Shown: positions 34,136 through 44,670, counted from the stretch's first letter. The stretch is 64,000 nt of DNA from Desulfotomaculum sp. (GCA_003513005.1 DOTD01000030.1:19589-83588), one strand, 5' to 3'. A program made the numbers and translations. The notes: generated by a model from the letters alone, not told the origin.

Positions 34136-36232
34136 TTAATATAAATTTTTTATACTGCCGCCGCGCCGGGCAACAATTTCTTCCGCCAGTTGCAATGGCG
34201 CCTCACCATAATGGCTGAACTGCATTGTATATGTCCCCCGCCCTTGAGTACGTGAACGAAGGGCGGTTGCATACCCAAACATTTCAGCCAATGGAACGCT
34301 TCCCCGGACTATTCTTGCTGTACCCCTGGATTCCACCTCTTCTATCTGACCCCGACGGGCGTTTAGATCTCCTATTACGTCACCGACATACTCTTCCAAG
34401 ACCACCACCTCGATTTTTATAACAGGTTCTAAAAGTATAGGTTTGGCTTTTTGAACTGCGCTTTTAAAACCTATTGATGCTGCAATTTTAAAGGCAACAT
34501 CAGAAGAATCGACCTCGTGGTAACTCCCGTCAAGCAGGGTTGCCTTAAGATCCGTTAATGGAAAACTGGCTAAAACTCCGTTCTCCAAAGCTTCTTTAAT
34601 TCCTGACTCTACAGCAGGTATGTATTCCTTGGGAATTACGCCTCCTACAATCTTGTTAACAAATTCAAAGCCCGCCCCGCGTTCTGATGGTTCTACTTCC
34701 AGAATTACATGTCCGTATTGTCCCCGTCCCCCAGTTTGGCGGATGTACTTTCCTTCAGCTTTGCCGATTGCTAAAACCGTTTCTTTGTATGCAACCTGCG
34801 GACGGCCAACGTTTGCTTCCACTTTAAATTCACGCAACAGCCGGTCAATGATAATTTCCAGATGCAATTCACCCATACCCGAGATAATAATCTGGCCTGT
34901 CTCGCCATTTGTGTGGATTTTAAATGTGGGATCTTCTTCTGCCAACTTAACCAGAGCTGCGCCCATCTTGTCCTGATCAGCAACCGTCCTGGGTTCAATG
35001 GCTACTGAGATAACCGGTTCGGGAAACTCCATTGATTCAAGCAAGATAGGACTCTGCTCATAGCAAAGAGTATCACCTGTAGTTGTTTTCCTTAAACCAA
35101 TAACTGCAACAATGTCGCCGGCATAAATTTCGTTGACATCTTCTCTGTGATTGGCATGCATACGCAGAATCCGGCCAATTCTTTCCCGCTGGTCCTTTGT
35201 AGAATTATAGACATAAGAACCATTAGTTAGTTTTCCTGAATAAACCCTTATAAATGTAAGCTTGCCAACATATGGATCTGTCATAATCTTGAAAGCCAGA
35301 GCAGAAAAGGGTTCATCATCACTTGACATCCGTTTCTCTTCCTGCCCGGTTCCGGGAACAATTCCTTTAATGGGAGGCAAATTAATAGGAGCGGGGAGAA
35401 AATCCACAATAGCATCTAAAAGTTGCTGTACACCTTTGTTCTTAAAGGAAGAACCGCAAAGAACAGGAACCATTTTAACTGAAATAGTAGCTTTACGTAT
35501 GCTTTCTTTAATATCTTCCTCGTCTAATTCATCACCTTCAAGATACTTGAGCATTAATTCCTCATCTTGTTCGGCGATAATCTCAATTAATTTTTCACGG
35601 TATTCCGCAGCCAGATCAGCCAGATCGGCCGGAATATCCGCTTCTTCTATCCTCGTTCCAAGATCATCAACAAATCTCAATGTCTTATTTCTAATCAGGT
35701 CAACCACACCAACAAAATTCTCTTCGCTTCCGATAGGCAGTTGAATAGCAATAGGATTTGCTCCTAAACGTTCCTTAATCATGGCAAGCGATTGAAAAAA
35801 ATCAGCGCCAATACGGTCCATCTTGTTAATGTATGCTATCCGCGGGACGCCATATTTGTCCGCCTGCCTCCAGACGGTTTCTGATTGCGGCTCGACACCA
35901 CCTACAGAACAGAAAATAGCTACCGAACCATCTAATATCCTCAGTGACCGTTCTACCTCGACCGTAAAGTCAACGTGTCCTGGCGTGTCGATAATGTTGA
36001 TACAAAATCCCTTCCATTGACAGGTAGTGGCGGCTGAAGTAATTGTAATACCCCTTTCCTGCTCCTGAACCATCCAGTCCATCGTGGAAGAACCGTCATG
36101 AACCTCTCCCATTCTATGTAACCTGCCGGAATAAAAAAGCATACGTTCGGTAGTGGTGGTCTTACCGGCGTCAATATGGGCCATGATGCCAATGTTGCGC
36201 GTCTTTTCTAATGGAAATTGCCGTGCCACCAT
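34136..36232 (-). CDS. fusA: Elongation factor G
   Basis: Translocation GTPase, 698 residues from the ATG at 36232 (GGAGG upstream); an open extension of six codons is not used. Motifs: G1 AHIDAGKTTTTERML, the switch I region with GITITSAATT, G3 DTPGHVDFT, G4 NKMD. Domain IV and V signatures (QTGGRGQYGHV, GYATALRSRTQGRGTYTM) are present. Ends before tuf; follows rpsG, whose stop lies 11 bp upstream of this start. Confidence 0.98.
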   Translation of the reverse strand: MVARQFPLEKTRNIGIMAHIDAGKTTTTERMLFYSGRLHRMGEVHDGSSTMDWMVQEQERGITITSAATTCQWKGFCINIIDTPGHVDFTVEVERSLRILDGSVAIFCSVGGVEPQSETVWRQADKYGVPRIAYINKMDRIGADFFQSLAMIKERLGANPIAIQLPIGSEENFVGVVDLIRNKTLRFVDDLGTRIEEADIPADLADLAAEYREKLIEIIAEQDEELMLKYLEGDELDEEDIKESIRKATISVKMVPVLCGSSFKNKGVQQLLDAIVDFLPAPINLPPIKGIVPGTGQEEKRMSSDDEPFSALAFKIMTDPYVGKLTFIRVYSGKLTNGSYVYNSTKDQRERIGRILRMHANHREDVNEIYAGDIVAVIGLRKTTTGDTLCYEQSPILLESMEFPEPVISVAIEPRTVADQDKMGAALVKLAEEDPTFKIHTNGETGQIIISGMGELHLEIIIDRLLREFKVEANVGRPQVAYKETVLAIGKAEGKYIRQTGGRGQYGHVILEVEPSERGAGFEFVNKIVGGVIPKEYIPAVESGIKEALENGVLASFPLTDLKATLLDGSYHEVDSSDVAFKIAASIGFKSAVQKAKPILLEPVIKIEVVVLEEYVGDVIGDLNARRGQIEEVESRGTARIVRGSVPLAEMFGYATALRSRTQGRGTYTMQFSHYGEAPLQLAEEIVARRGGSIKNLY

Positions 36233-36243
36233 AGTACCTCCGT

Positions 36244-36714
36244 TTACCATCTATAATGGGCAAATGCCCTGTTCGCTTCTGCCATTTTGTGCGTATCTTC
36301 TCTCTTTTTTGCAGAAGCCCCGGTATTGTTTGCAGCATCCATTATTTCCTGGGCCAGTTTTTCCTCCATGCTTTTTCCGCTTCGATCCCGCGCAAACTTT
36401 GTGATCCAACGGATGGCTAAAGTTTGCCTGCGTTCGGGCCGAACCTCTATGGGAACCTGGTAGTTGGCGCCTCCTACACGGCGGGCCTTGACCTCCAGAA
36501 TTGGCATTACATTCTTCATTGCGCTTTCAAAGACTGAAAGTGGGCTTTTCCCCGCCTTTTGCTGAATAATATCAAAAGCACCGTAACAAATACCTTCCGC
36601 TATGCTCTTTTTGCCTTTCAACATAATCTGGTTGATCAATTTTGCTACAGTTTTGCTGCTATAGACGGGATCTGGCGCCACGTCCTTCCTGGAAACATTA
36701 CCCCTTCTAGGCAT
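36244..36714 (-). CDS. rpsG: 30S ribosomal protein S7
   Basis: 156 residues. Starts MPRRGNVSRKDVAPDPVY; NVMPILEVKARRVGGANYQVPIEVRPERRQTLAIRW is diagnostic; ends KMAEANRAFAHYRW. Nucleates 30S head assembly. Confidence 0.98.
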   Translation of the reverse strand: MPRRGNVSRKDVAPDPVYSSKTVAKLINQIMLKGKKSIAEGICYGAFDIIQQKAGKSPLSVFESAMKNVMPILEVKARRVGGANYQVPIEVRPERRQTLAIRWITKFARDRSGKSMEEKLAQEIMDAANNTGASAKKREDTHKMAEANRAFAHYRW

Positions 36715-36767
36715 CCTTCCCCTCCTTTGCTTTGTATATATTTTGTAAATATATATTTTAAATTATT

Positions 36768-37142
36768 TTATTTTTTAGGCCGCTTGGTCCCATACTTTGA
36801 ACGGCTGCGGTTACGATTTTGAACCCCCGCTGAATCAAGAGTCCCGCGCACAACATGGTATCTCACACCAGGAAGATCCTTTACGCGACCCCCCCGGACC
36901 AAAACCACAGAGTGCTCCTGAAGGTTATGCCCAATCCCCGGTATGTATGACGTTACCTCAATTCCATTTACCAACCTGACACGCGCTACTTTCCGCAACG
37001 CTGAATTGGGCTTTTTAGGAGTTGTGGTATAAACCCTGGTGCAGACTCCTCTTTTTTGCGGGCATTCTTTTAAAGCAGGAGCAGAGGACTTTTCAAGAAC
37101 TTCCTCTCTCCCCCTGCGTATAAGCTGACTGATTGTCGGCAC
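36768..37142 (-). CDS. rpsL: 30S ribosomal protein S12
   Basis: Decoding-centre protein, 124 residues. PTISQLIRRGREEV start and CTRVYTTTPKKPNSALRK. The lysines whose change gives streptomycin resistance (Lys43 and Lys88, by alignment with E. coli) are the sensitive wild-type residues. Confidence 0.98.
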   Translation of the reverse strand: MPTISQLIRRGREEVLEKSSAPALKECPQKRGVCTRVYTTTPKKPNSALRKVARVRLVNGIEVTSYIPGIGHNLQEHSVVLVRGGRVKDLPGVRYHVVRGTLDSAGVQNRNRSRSKYGTKRPKK

Positions 37143-37167
37143 ATCATGCCCCTCCTCTTTTTTGCGC

Positions 37168-37419
37168 TTATGAGTCTAAAATGGCTGCCACTGCGCATCC
37201 CACTTCTATGCCGCAGATCCTGCCAAGATTATACATTGTTTCAATTTCTACAACCGGTATACCCTGGCTTTGGCAGACCTGTAAAATGACCTGGGTAACT
37301 TGTTTCTCGGCGTCGAGGGCAATATATACAACTTTTACCTGTCCCCGTTTAATAGCTTTTAGTGTTTGCTTAGAACCTACTGTTTTTTTTTGAGCCTGTT
37401 GAAGATCTATTAAAGACAT
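37168..37419 (-). CDS. L7Ae-family ribosomal protein (YbxF-like)
   Basis: Kink-turn RNA-binding protein, 83 residues from the ATG at 37419 (GGAGG upstream), with ALKAIKRGQVKVVYIALDAEK-like first half, QGIPVVEIETMYNLGRICGIEVGCAVAAIL at the end. The frame continues 18 codons upstream without support. Between rpoC and rpsL, as in Bacillus, where the homologue is a non-essential k-turn binder. Confidence 0.9.
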   Translation of the reverse strand: MSLIDLQQAQKKTVGSKQTLKAIKRGQVKVVYIALDAEKQVTQVILQVCQSQGIPVVEIETMYNLGRICGIEVGCAVAAILDS

Positions 37420-37537
37420 AAAAACCAAAAACCTCCATTGACACCTGATAAAAACACAGGAATCAAAAGACACTTGAATATGTTATCACCAGATGCACAT
37501 GTTGTCAACAGCAGATGATTAAAATTCAAAAGCATCC

Positions 37538-40500
37538 CTAGCTATTTGTTATATCGTGGTCAGGCTCATCCAGTACCTTTATATGCCGGTAACGGCTCAT
37601 CCCCGTGCCGGCAGGAACCAGTTTGCCGATAATGACGTTTTCCTTTAGCCCCAGCAGCGGATCCAGCCTGCCCTTGATTGCCGCTTCTGTAAGCACCCGG
37701 GTTGTCTCCTGGAAAGAAGCCGCCGAGAGGAAAGAATCTGTCGCTAAAGACGCCTTTGTTATTCCCAAAAGCATCGGCCTTGCTGTAGCTTCCCTGCCGC
37801 CAAGAGCTGTAATGCGCTGATTCTCTTCTTCTAATTCAAAAATATCGATTATACCCCCCGGCAGCAGTTCCGTGTCTCCCGCATCTTCCAGCTTTACCTT
37901 GCGAAGCATCTGCCGGATCATTACTTCGATATGCTTGTCGTTTATTTCTACTCCCTGTAAACGGTACACCCTTTGTACCTCTTGGAGCAGATACAGCTGT
38001 ACACCCTGTGCGTTCTTTACCCTTAACAGGTCGTGCGGGTTTATTGAACCATCAGTAAGTTCATCTCCTATGCCTACCTCTTTGTCACTGTCAACTTTGA
38101 TACGCGCTCCATAAGGTACAGGGTAGTTTCTTCTCTCACCGTCTTTTGAAGTAATTATAACTTCTTTGCGTTCTTTATTATCCTGGATTTCTACAAAACC
38201 GTCTATTTCAGCAATGATTGACTGGCCTTTTGGGCGGCGTGCCTCAAAAAGCTCTTCAACCCGCGGAAGTCCCTGGGTAATATCCTCTCCGGCAACGCCC
38301 CCGGTGTGGAACGTCCTCATGGTTAGCTGTGTTCCGGGTTCGCCGATGGACTGCGCCGCAATAATGCCGACTGCTTCCCCTATATCAACAGGCGACCCGG
38401 TAGCAAGGTTTCGTCCGTAGCATTTTATACAAACACCATAACGCGACTTGCAGGTTAGAACCGACCTGATCTTTACTCTTTTTATCCCTGCCCCAACGAT
38501 TTGTTCTGCTTTTTCCCAATTAATCTCCTCGTCGCGCCGGACGATCATTTCACCGGTTTGAGGATCAATTATATCGGCCGAGGCAATTCTTCCTTCAATA
38601 CGGTTTTCCAACAGTTCAATAACTTCAGTGCCGTCCTTGATTTCCTCTACTTCGATACACTGATCCGTATGACAGTTATCTTCACGTACAATTACATCCT
38701 GAGCAACATCAACAAGACGCCTGGTCAGGTATCCGGAATCCGCAGTCCGCAGGGCCGTATCGGCCAGTCCCTTGCGGGCGCCATGCGTTGAAATAAAGTA
38801 TTCCAATACGGTCAGGCCTTCCCTGAAATTTGCTTTAATCGGCATATCAATAATCCGCCCGGAGGGATCGGCCATTAAACCGCGCATCCCGGCCAACTGT
38901 CTGATCTGCTGAATATTACCGCGGGCTCCGGAATTGGCCATCATGTATACCGGGTTGAATCTGCCGAGGTTGTCAACCAAGGCTTTGGTAACTTTTTCTG
39001 TACTTTCGTTCCAAACGCTGATTACCTTACGGTAACGTTCATCCTCTGTAATCAAGCCCCGGCGAAACTGCTGCTCAATGACTTCAATCTGCTCATCAGC
39101 ATTTTTCAAAACGTTTACTTTCTCTTTTGGTATGGTCAGATCAGAGATACTGATCGTAACTCCTGCCTTGGTTGCGAAACGAAATCCGATTTTTTTAATC
39201 CCATCCAGCAATGATGTTGTTGCTCCAAACCCCAATTTACGGTAACTAAGGTCAACCAGTTTGCTCAAGCTTTTTTTATCCATAGTCTGGTTCTGATAGC
39301 CCAGTTCCTCTGGAATTGCCTCGTTAAAAATCAGTCTTCCGACAGTTGTTTCCAGGTAAACGCCTTTCTTTTGGCGCACCTTAACCCTCGCCTGTAAACC
39401 GGCCACCTCGTTATAATATGCCATTACAGCTTCATCTTTATCTTTAAAAATCATATTTTCCCCCAGGGCTCCGGGCTTTTCCTCCGTAAGGTAATAACAT
39501 CCCAGGACCATATCCTGAGTCGGTACGGCAACCGGCCGGCCGTCCTTGGGGTTTAATATATTATGAGCTGCAAGCATTAAAAGCCTGGCCTCCGCCTGCG
39601 CTTCTGAGGAAAGCGGGACGTGCACCGCCATCTGATCACCATCAAAATCCGCGTTATATGCAGCGCAGACCAAAGGATGAATTTGAATTGCCCGTCCTTC
39701 CACAAGAACCGGTTCAAAAGACTGGATTCCCAGGCGGTGAAGTGTAGGAGCACGGTTTAACAGAACAGGGTGCTCCTTGATAACATCTTCCAAGACATCC
39801 CAAACTTCAGGCTTAACCCTTTCCACCATTCTTTTTGCGCTCTTGACATTATGCGCATAGCCCTTACTGACCAGTTTTTTCATCACAAAGGGTTTAAACA
39901 GCTCCAAAGCCATTTCTTTCGGCAGGCCGCACTGGTGTAGTTGAAGACTGGGACCTACAACAATAACGGATCGCCCTGAATAATCAACACGTTTTCCTAA
40001 AAGGTTCTGGCGGAAACGGCCTTGTTTTCCTTTCAGCATATCGCTTAACGACTTCAAGGGGCGGTTTCCCGGGCCTGTGACAGGCCTGCCGCGGCGGCCG
40101 TTGTCTATTAATGCGTCAACGGCTTCCTGCAGCATACGTTTTTCATTGCGGACAATAATATCCGGCGCTCCAAGCTCAAGCAGCCGCTTGAGCCGGTTGT
40201 TGCGGTTAATCACCCGTCTGTACAGATCATTTAAGTCCGAAGTGGCAAAACGCCCGCCGTCAAGCTGGACCATGGGACGGAGTTCAGGCGGAATAACTGG
40301 AACCACGTCGAGGATCATCCATTCCGGCCGGTTTTCCGATTTGCGAAATGCTTCGACAACTTCCAGCCGGCGAATGGCCCTGATCTTTCGCTGCCCGGAA
40401 ACTTCCCTGAGTTCCTTTCTTAATTCGTCATCTAACTCCTCCAGATCAATTTCTTCCAGTAATAGCTTGACAGCCTCCGCTCCCATATAAGCCCGGAAAG

Positions 40501-40993
40501 TATTTCCGTATCTCTCACGGTTCTCCCGGAATTCAGTTTCGGTGAGCAGTTGTTTTTTCAGCAACGGGGTTCCTCCGGAATGAATGACAATATATGAAGC
40601 AAAGTACAACACTTTCTCAAGCGCCCGTGGTGAAATATCCAGTAATAAACCCATCCGGCTCGGAATACCTTTAAAATACCAAATGTGGGACACAGGCGCA
40701 GCCAGTTCGATATGACCCAGCCGCTCACGGCGAACTTTTGAACGGGTGACTTCAACGCCGCACCTGTCACAAACGACGCCCTTATAACGGACGCGTTTAT
40801 ATTTACCGCAATGGCACTCCCAGTCCCGGGTGGGACCGAAAATTCTTTCACAGAATAATCCATCTCTCTCCGGTTTGAGAGTCCGGTAGTTTATTGTTTC
40901 CGGTTTTTTTACTTCCCCGCTCGACCACTGGCGGATTTGTTCGGGTGACGCTAAACCAATTCTAATGCGATCGAAGTCGTTTAAGTCCAACAA
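37538..40993 (-). CDS. rpoC: DNA-directed RNA polymerase subunit beta'
   Basis: 1151 residues. The N-terminal zinc-binding site is CHCGKYKRVRYKGVVCDRCG; the catalytic triad of aspartates is in NADFDGDQMAVH (conserved in all RNA polymerases). The bridge-helix/trigger-loop region has STHGARKGLADTALRTADSGYLTRRLVD and AVGIIAAQSIGEPGTQLTMRTFHTGG. A second cysteine cluster (CKSRYGVCIKCYG) is present. Follows rpoB by 94 bp. Confidence 0.99.
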   Translation of the reverse strand: MLDLNDFDRIRIGLASPEQIRQWSSGEVKKPETINYRTLKPERDGLFCERIFGPTRDWECHCGKYKRVRYKGVVCDRCGVEVTRSKVRRERLGHIELAAPVSHIWYFKGIPSRMGLLLDISPRALEKVLYFASYIVIHSGGTPLLKKQLLTETEFRENRERYGNTFRAYMGAEAVKLLLEEIDLEELDDELRKELREVSGQRKIRAIRRLEVVEAFRKSENRPEWMILDVVPVIPPELRPMVQLDGGRFATSDLNDLYRRVINRNNRLKRLLELGAPDIIVRNEKRMLQEAVDALIDNGRRGRPVTGPGNRPLKSLSDMLKGKQGRFRQNLLGKRVDYSGRSVIVVGPSLQLHQCGLPKEMALELFKPFVMKKLVSKGYAHNVKSAKRMVERVKPEVWDVLEDVIKEHPVLLNRAPTLHRLGIQSFEPVLVEGRAIQIHPLVCAAYNADFDGDQMAVHVPLSSEAQAEARLLMLAAHNILNPKDGRPVAVPTQDMVLGCYYLTEEKPGALGENMIFKDKDEAVMAYYNEVAGLQARVKVRQKKGVYLETTVGRLIFNEAIPEELGYQNQTMDKKSLSKLVDLSYRKLGFGATTSLLDGIKKIGFRFATKAGVTISISDLTIPKEKVNVLKNADEQIEVIEQQFRRGLITEDERYRKVISVWNESTEKVTKALVDNLGRFNPVYMMANSGARGNIQQIRQLAGMRGLMADPSGRIIDMPIKANFREGLTVLEYFISTHGARKGLADTALRTADSGYLTRRLVDVAQDVIVREDNCHTDQCIEVEEIKDGTEVIELLENRIEGRIASADIIDPQTGEMIVRRDEEINWEKAEQIVGAGIKRVKIRSVLTCKSRYGVCIKCYGRNLATGSPVDIGEAVGIIAAQSIGEPGTQLTMRTFHTGGVAGEDITQGLPRVEELFEARRPKGQSIIAEIDGFVEIQDNKERKEVIITSKDGERRNYPVPYGARIKVDSDKEVGIGDELTDGSINPHDLLRVKNAQGVQLYLLQEVQRVYRLQGVEINDKHIEVMIRQMLRKVKLEDAGDTELLPGGIIDIFELEEENQRITALGGREATARPMLLGITKASLATDSFLSAASFQETTRVLTEAAIKGRLDPLLGLKENVIIGKLVPAGTGMSRYRHIKVLDEPDHDITNS

Positions 40994-41087
40994 GGAGTCT
41001 GCTCCTTTCAGTATTTTAAATGCGTTTCCGGGATTAAAACCTGAAGATGCTGCATTAGCTCAAAGACCTCTTCAGCCCGCAAAGAAG

Positions 41088-44000
41088 TTATTCCTCTGTT
41101 TCGGTTTCGGTTTCAGCTTCATCCTCCTCTTCTTCATCAAGAACAAGGTTATCATCAAAGGATTCATCAATGTAATCATCTTCTTCGTCTGTATCTGTAT
41201 CTGTATCTGTATCTGCATCTGTATCTGCATCTGTATCTGCATCTGCATCTGCAATATTTTCGTTAACAATGCTTCCTTTGCCGTACGTGGTTTCTTCAAC
41301 GTGCATATCAAGCCACAGATCCTTTGCCGCCTCTGTGTTTTCCTCTTCAGTTTCCATGATTTCGATTTCCTCATCATCTTCAGAAAGAACTTTAACATCC
41401 AGGCAAAGACTCTGCAATTCCTTCACCAGCACCTTGAACGACTCGGGAACACCTGGTTCAGGCACGTTTTCTCCCTTTACAATCGCTTCATAAGTCTTAA
41501 CCCGTCCCAGAACATCATCCGATTTGACGGTTAAAATCTCTTGAAGAGTATAGGCGGCGCCATATGCTTCAAGCGCCCAGACCTCCATTTCGCCGAAACG
41601 CTGCCCGCCGAATTGCGCTTTTCCTCCGAGAGGCTGTTGTGTAACCAGTGAATAAGGTCCGGTCGAACGGGCGTGGATTTTATCATCAACCAGATGGGCA
41701 AGCTTTAACATATAAACGTATCCGACGGTAATCGGGTTATCAAACGGTTCTCCGGTTCGTCCGTCCCGAAGAACAATTTTCCCGTCCTCAGGAAGACCGG
41801 CCTTATTGAGGAACTCAAGAATCTCCTTTTCACCGGCCCCGTTAAAAACAGGGCTTGAAACATAGTAACCCATTTGTTTTGCAGCCCATCCAAGATGAGC
41901 CTCCAAAACCTGCCCAAGGTTCATTCTTGAAGGCACCCCCAGAGGGTTTAAGACAATTTCGACCGGTGTGCCGTCAGAAAGGCACGGCATATCCTCTTCG
42001 GCCAGTATGCGTGCAATTACACCCTTATTACCATGACGTCCGGCCATCTTATCTCCTTCAGAAATTTTTCTTTTCTGAACAACGTAAACCCTGACCAGCC
42101 TGTTAACTCCGGGAAGAAGTTCATCCCCGTTATTCCTCGAAAACACCTTGACATCGACTACCTTGCCGCCTTCCCCATGCGGCACGCGCAATGAAGTATC
42201 CCGCACCTCACGCGCTTTCTCACCAAAAATAGCCCTTAACAAACGTTCTTCCGCAGTAAGCTCAGTTTCTCCCTTTGGAGTTACTTTGCCTACAAGAATA
42301 TCACCGGGACGGACTTCAGCGCCTATACGAATTATCCCGCGATCATCTAAATCCTTAAGTATATCCTCACCTACATTTGGAATATCTCTTGTTATCTCCT
42401 CAGGACCAAGTTTGGTATCTCTGGCTTCACACTCATATTCCTCAATATGGATCGAAGTAAAATAATCTTCTTTGACCAGTTTTTCACTTACCAGTATTGC
42501 GTCCTCATAATTAAAGCCTTCCCAGGGCATAAAAGCAACCAGTACATTGCGCCCAAGCGCCAACTCCCCGTAATCGGTTGAGGGACCGTCTGCAATTACC
42601 TGCCCGGTTTTAATACGCTGGCCTTTTTTTACTATAGCTTTCTGGTTTATACAGGTCCCCTGATTAGAACGGTTAAATTTTAAAAGCTTATGTGTATTGA
42701 TTGTGCCTTCATCAGTCCGGATTAGAACTTCATTGGCCGTGACCCTTTCCACAATGCCGTCACTTTTTGAAAGCACCACGACACCGGAATCGCAGGCGAC
42801 TTTATATTCTACCCCTGTACCAACCAGCGGAGCATCAACTTTAATCAGTGGAACAGCCTGACGCTGCATATTTGCGCCCATCAGCGCACGGTTGGCGTCA
42901 TTGTGCTCCAGGAAAGGTATTAAAGCTGAAGCCACACTGAACACCTGCTTGGGTGAAACGTCCATATAATCAACCTTGGAATCGGGAACAACCATTATTT
43001 CTCCATGATAAGATCGCGCGCTCACCTGTCCTTTGAAATAGCCGTTTTCATCAAGGGGAACATTAGCCTGAGCAATTACGTTTTCCTCTTCTTCGTCGGC
43101 TGTTAGATAGCTGATTTCTTCGGTGACCCGCTTATTTTGTTTTTCTACTTTACGGTAAGGGGTCTCGATAAAACCAAACGGATTGACTCTTGCATAACAG
43201 CTTAAAGATCCTATAAGTCCGATATTAGGACCTTCAGGGGTTTCAATAGGGCAGATTCTTCCATAGTGAGAATGGTGAACATCACGGACCTCAAAACCAG
43301 CCCTTTCACGGCTAAGTCCGCCTGGTCCCAGTGCGGAAAGACGGCGCTTATGGGTTAGTTCGGCAAGAGGATTTGTCTGATCCATAAACTGAGACAACTG
43401 GCTTGAGCCAAAAAACTCCTTGATTGCAGCAACTACCGGTCGGATATTTATCAAAACCTGCGGTGTAATCACGTCTATATCCTGAATTGTCATCCGTTCC
43501 CTGATTACCCGTTCCATCCTGGCCAATCCTATGCGGAATTGGTTTTGAAGCAACTCGCCCACAGAACGGACTCTGCGGTTACCCAGGTGATCAATGTCGT
43601 CAACATTCCCTTCCCCATCCATCAGCTTAAGCAAATACCGCATTGTTTGTATAATATCCTTGTGCGTTAATTCACGGATGAATTCACGGTTTTGATCCTT
43701 TTGACGTGTTTTAAGATCACCATCAGGTTCGCCATCACGGTATAAAACGCCATGCTTTAGCTTTTTTTCTATTTTATATCTGCCGACATTGGCCAGATCA
43801 TAACGTTTAGGATCAAAAAACAGGGAAGACAGTAATGTGCGGGCGCTTTCGACAGCGGGAGGCTCCCCGGGTCTCAACCGTTTGTAAATTTCAACCAGGG
43901 CCTCTTCTTCCGAATCAGTATTATCCCGTGCCAGGGTATCCTGAATATGCACGTTCTCATCTAGCAGTTCCATTATTTTCATGTTGGGACCGTAACCCAG

Positions 44001-44585
44001 TGCCCTGACTAAAACTGTTGCCGGTATTTTACGTGTACGGTCAATGCGTACGAAAATCTGATCATTTGCATCTGTTTCAAACTCCAGCCAGGCCCCACGA
44101 TTGGGAATAATCGTTGCAGTATATATTTTTTTACCCGATGTATCAATCTGTTCACCGAAATAGACACCGGGGGACCGCACTAATTGGCTGACAATAACGC
44201 GTTCAGCCCCATTAATAATAAAAGTTCCTTTTTCAGTCATCAGGGGAAGGTCCCCCATAAAAACTTCCTGTTCCTTTACCTCACCGGTCTCTTTATTGAT
44301 CAACCTCACTTTAACCCGTAATGGTGAGAAATAGGTAACATCCCTCTCTTTACATTCTTCTTCTGAATATTTAGGTTCCCCCAACGAATAATCTAAAAAT
44401 TCCAGAACAAGGTTTCCTGTAAAGTCTTGAACAGGAGAAACATCACGAAATACTTCTCTCAGTCCTTCACTTAAAAACCACTTATACGAACCTTTTTGAA
44501 TCTCAATAAGATCGGGCAGATCCAAGACCTCTTTAAGTTTAAAAAAGCTCCATCGCTCCCTGGAACCCAAATTTATAAGACTCAT
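41088..44585 (-). CDS. rpoB: DNA-directed RNA polymerase subunit beta with acidic C-terminal tail
   Basis: 1165 residues. The rifampicin-binding region SQLSQFMDQTNPLAELTHKRRLSALGPGGL has the usual sensitive residues, followed by IETPEGPNIGLIGSL; GDKMAGRHGNKG and the clamp end GGKAQFGGQRFGEMEVWALEAYGAA are present. After the normal C-terminus (near VKVLSEDDEEIEI) there is a tail of roughly 65 residues rich in Asp, Glu, Thr and Ala, with alternating Asp-Ala/Asp-Thr. The Asp-Ala/Asp-Thr part is encoded by a hexanucleotide repeat. A hairpin lies just upstream of the gene. Confidence 0.98.
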   Translation of the reverse strand: MSLINLGSRERWSFFKLKEVLDLPDLIEIQKGSYKWFLSEGLREVFRDVSPVQDFTGNLVLEFLDYSLGEPKYSEEECKERDVTYFSPLRVKVRLINKETGEVKEQEVFMGDLPLMTEKGTFIINGAERVIVSQLVRSPGVYFGEQIDTSGKKIYTATIIPNRGAWLEFETDANDQIFVRIDRTRKIPATVLVRALGYGPNMKIMELLDENVHIQDTLARDNTDSEEEALVEIYKRLRPGEPPAVESARTLLSSLFFDPKRYDLANVGRYKIEKKLKHGVLYRDGEPDGDLKTRQKDQNREFIRELTHKDIIQTMRYLLKLMDGEGNVDDIDHLGNRRVRSVGELLQNQFRIGLARMERVIRERMTIQDIDVITPQVLINIRPVVAAIKEFFGSSQLSQFMDQTNPLAELTHKRRLSALGPGGLSRERAGFEVRDVHHSHYGRICPIETPEGPNIGLIGSLSCYARVNPFGFIETPYRKVEKQNKRVTEEISYLTADEEEENVIAQANVPLDENGYFKGQVSARSYHGEIMVVPDSKVDYMDVSPKQVFSVASALIPFLEHNDANRALMGANMQRQAVPLIKVDAPLVGTGVEYKVACDSGVVVLSKSDGIVERVTANEVLIRTDEGTINTHKLLKFNRSNQGTCINQKAIVKKGQRIKTGQVIADGPSTDYGELALGRNVLVAFMPWEGFNYEDAILVSEKLVKEDYFTSIHIEEYECEARDTKLGPEEITRDIPNVGEDILKDLDDRGIIRIGAEVRPGDILVGKVTPKGETELTAEERLLRAIFGEKAREVRDTSLRVPHGEGGKVVDVKVFSRNNGDELLPGVNRLVRVYVVQKRKISEGDKMAGRHGNKGVIARILAEEDMPCLSDGTPVEIVLNPLGVPSRMNLGQVLEAHLGWAAKQMGYYVSSPVFNGAGEKEILEFLNKAGLPEDGKIVLRDGRTGEPFDNPITVGYVYMLKLAHLVDDKIHARSTGPYSLVTQQPLGGKAQFGGQRFGEMEVWALEAYGAAYTLQEILTVKSDDVLGRVKTYEAIVKGENVPEPGVPESFKVLVKELQSLCLDVKVLSEDDEEIEIMETEEENTEAAKDLWLDMHVEETTYGKGSIVNENIADADADTDADTDADTDTDTDTDEEDDYIDESFDDNLVLDEEEEDEAETETETEE
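41188..41253. repeat. Hexanucleotide repeat in the 3' end of rpoB
   Basis: Eleven tandem copies of TCTGTA or TCTGCA on the plus strand, in phase with the codons, giving alternating Asp-Thr/Asp-Ala on the minus strand. A shorter repeat at the very end of the gene codes for Glu-Thr pairs. Confidence 0.95.
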
Positions 44586-44630
44586 TCTACGCTACCAACC
44601 CCCTTGGAGATTTACAAAAAAGAAACAAGT

Positions 44631-44670
44631 AAAAAGCAAGGTCCGGCATATTTCCGATCCTCGCTTTTTT
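44631..44670 (-). terminator. Hairpin in the rplL-rpoB spacer (attenuator-type)
   Basis: An 11-bp stem (44631-44641 with 44659-44669, one G-U pair when read on the minus strand), with a short inner CGG/CCG extension, lies 46 nt before the rpoB start. Read on the minus strand, T-rich sequence follows the stem. It could reduce read-through from rplL into rpoB, as partial terminators do at this place in other bacteria. Confidence 0.6.

Noticed and set aside
41188..41253. Repeat array as CRISPR
   Set aside because: Six-base units without spacers, inside a coding frame.
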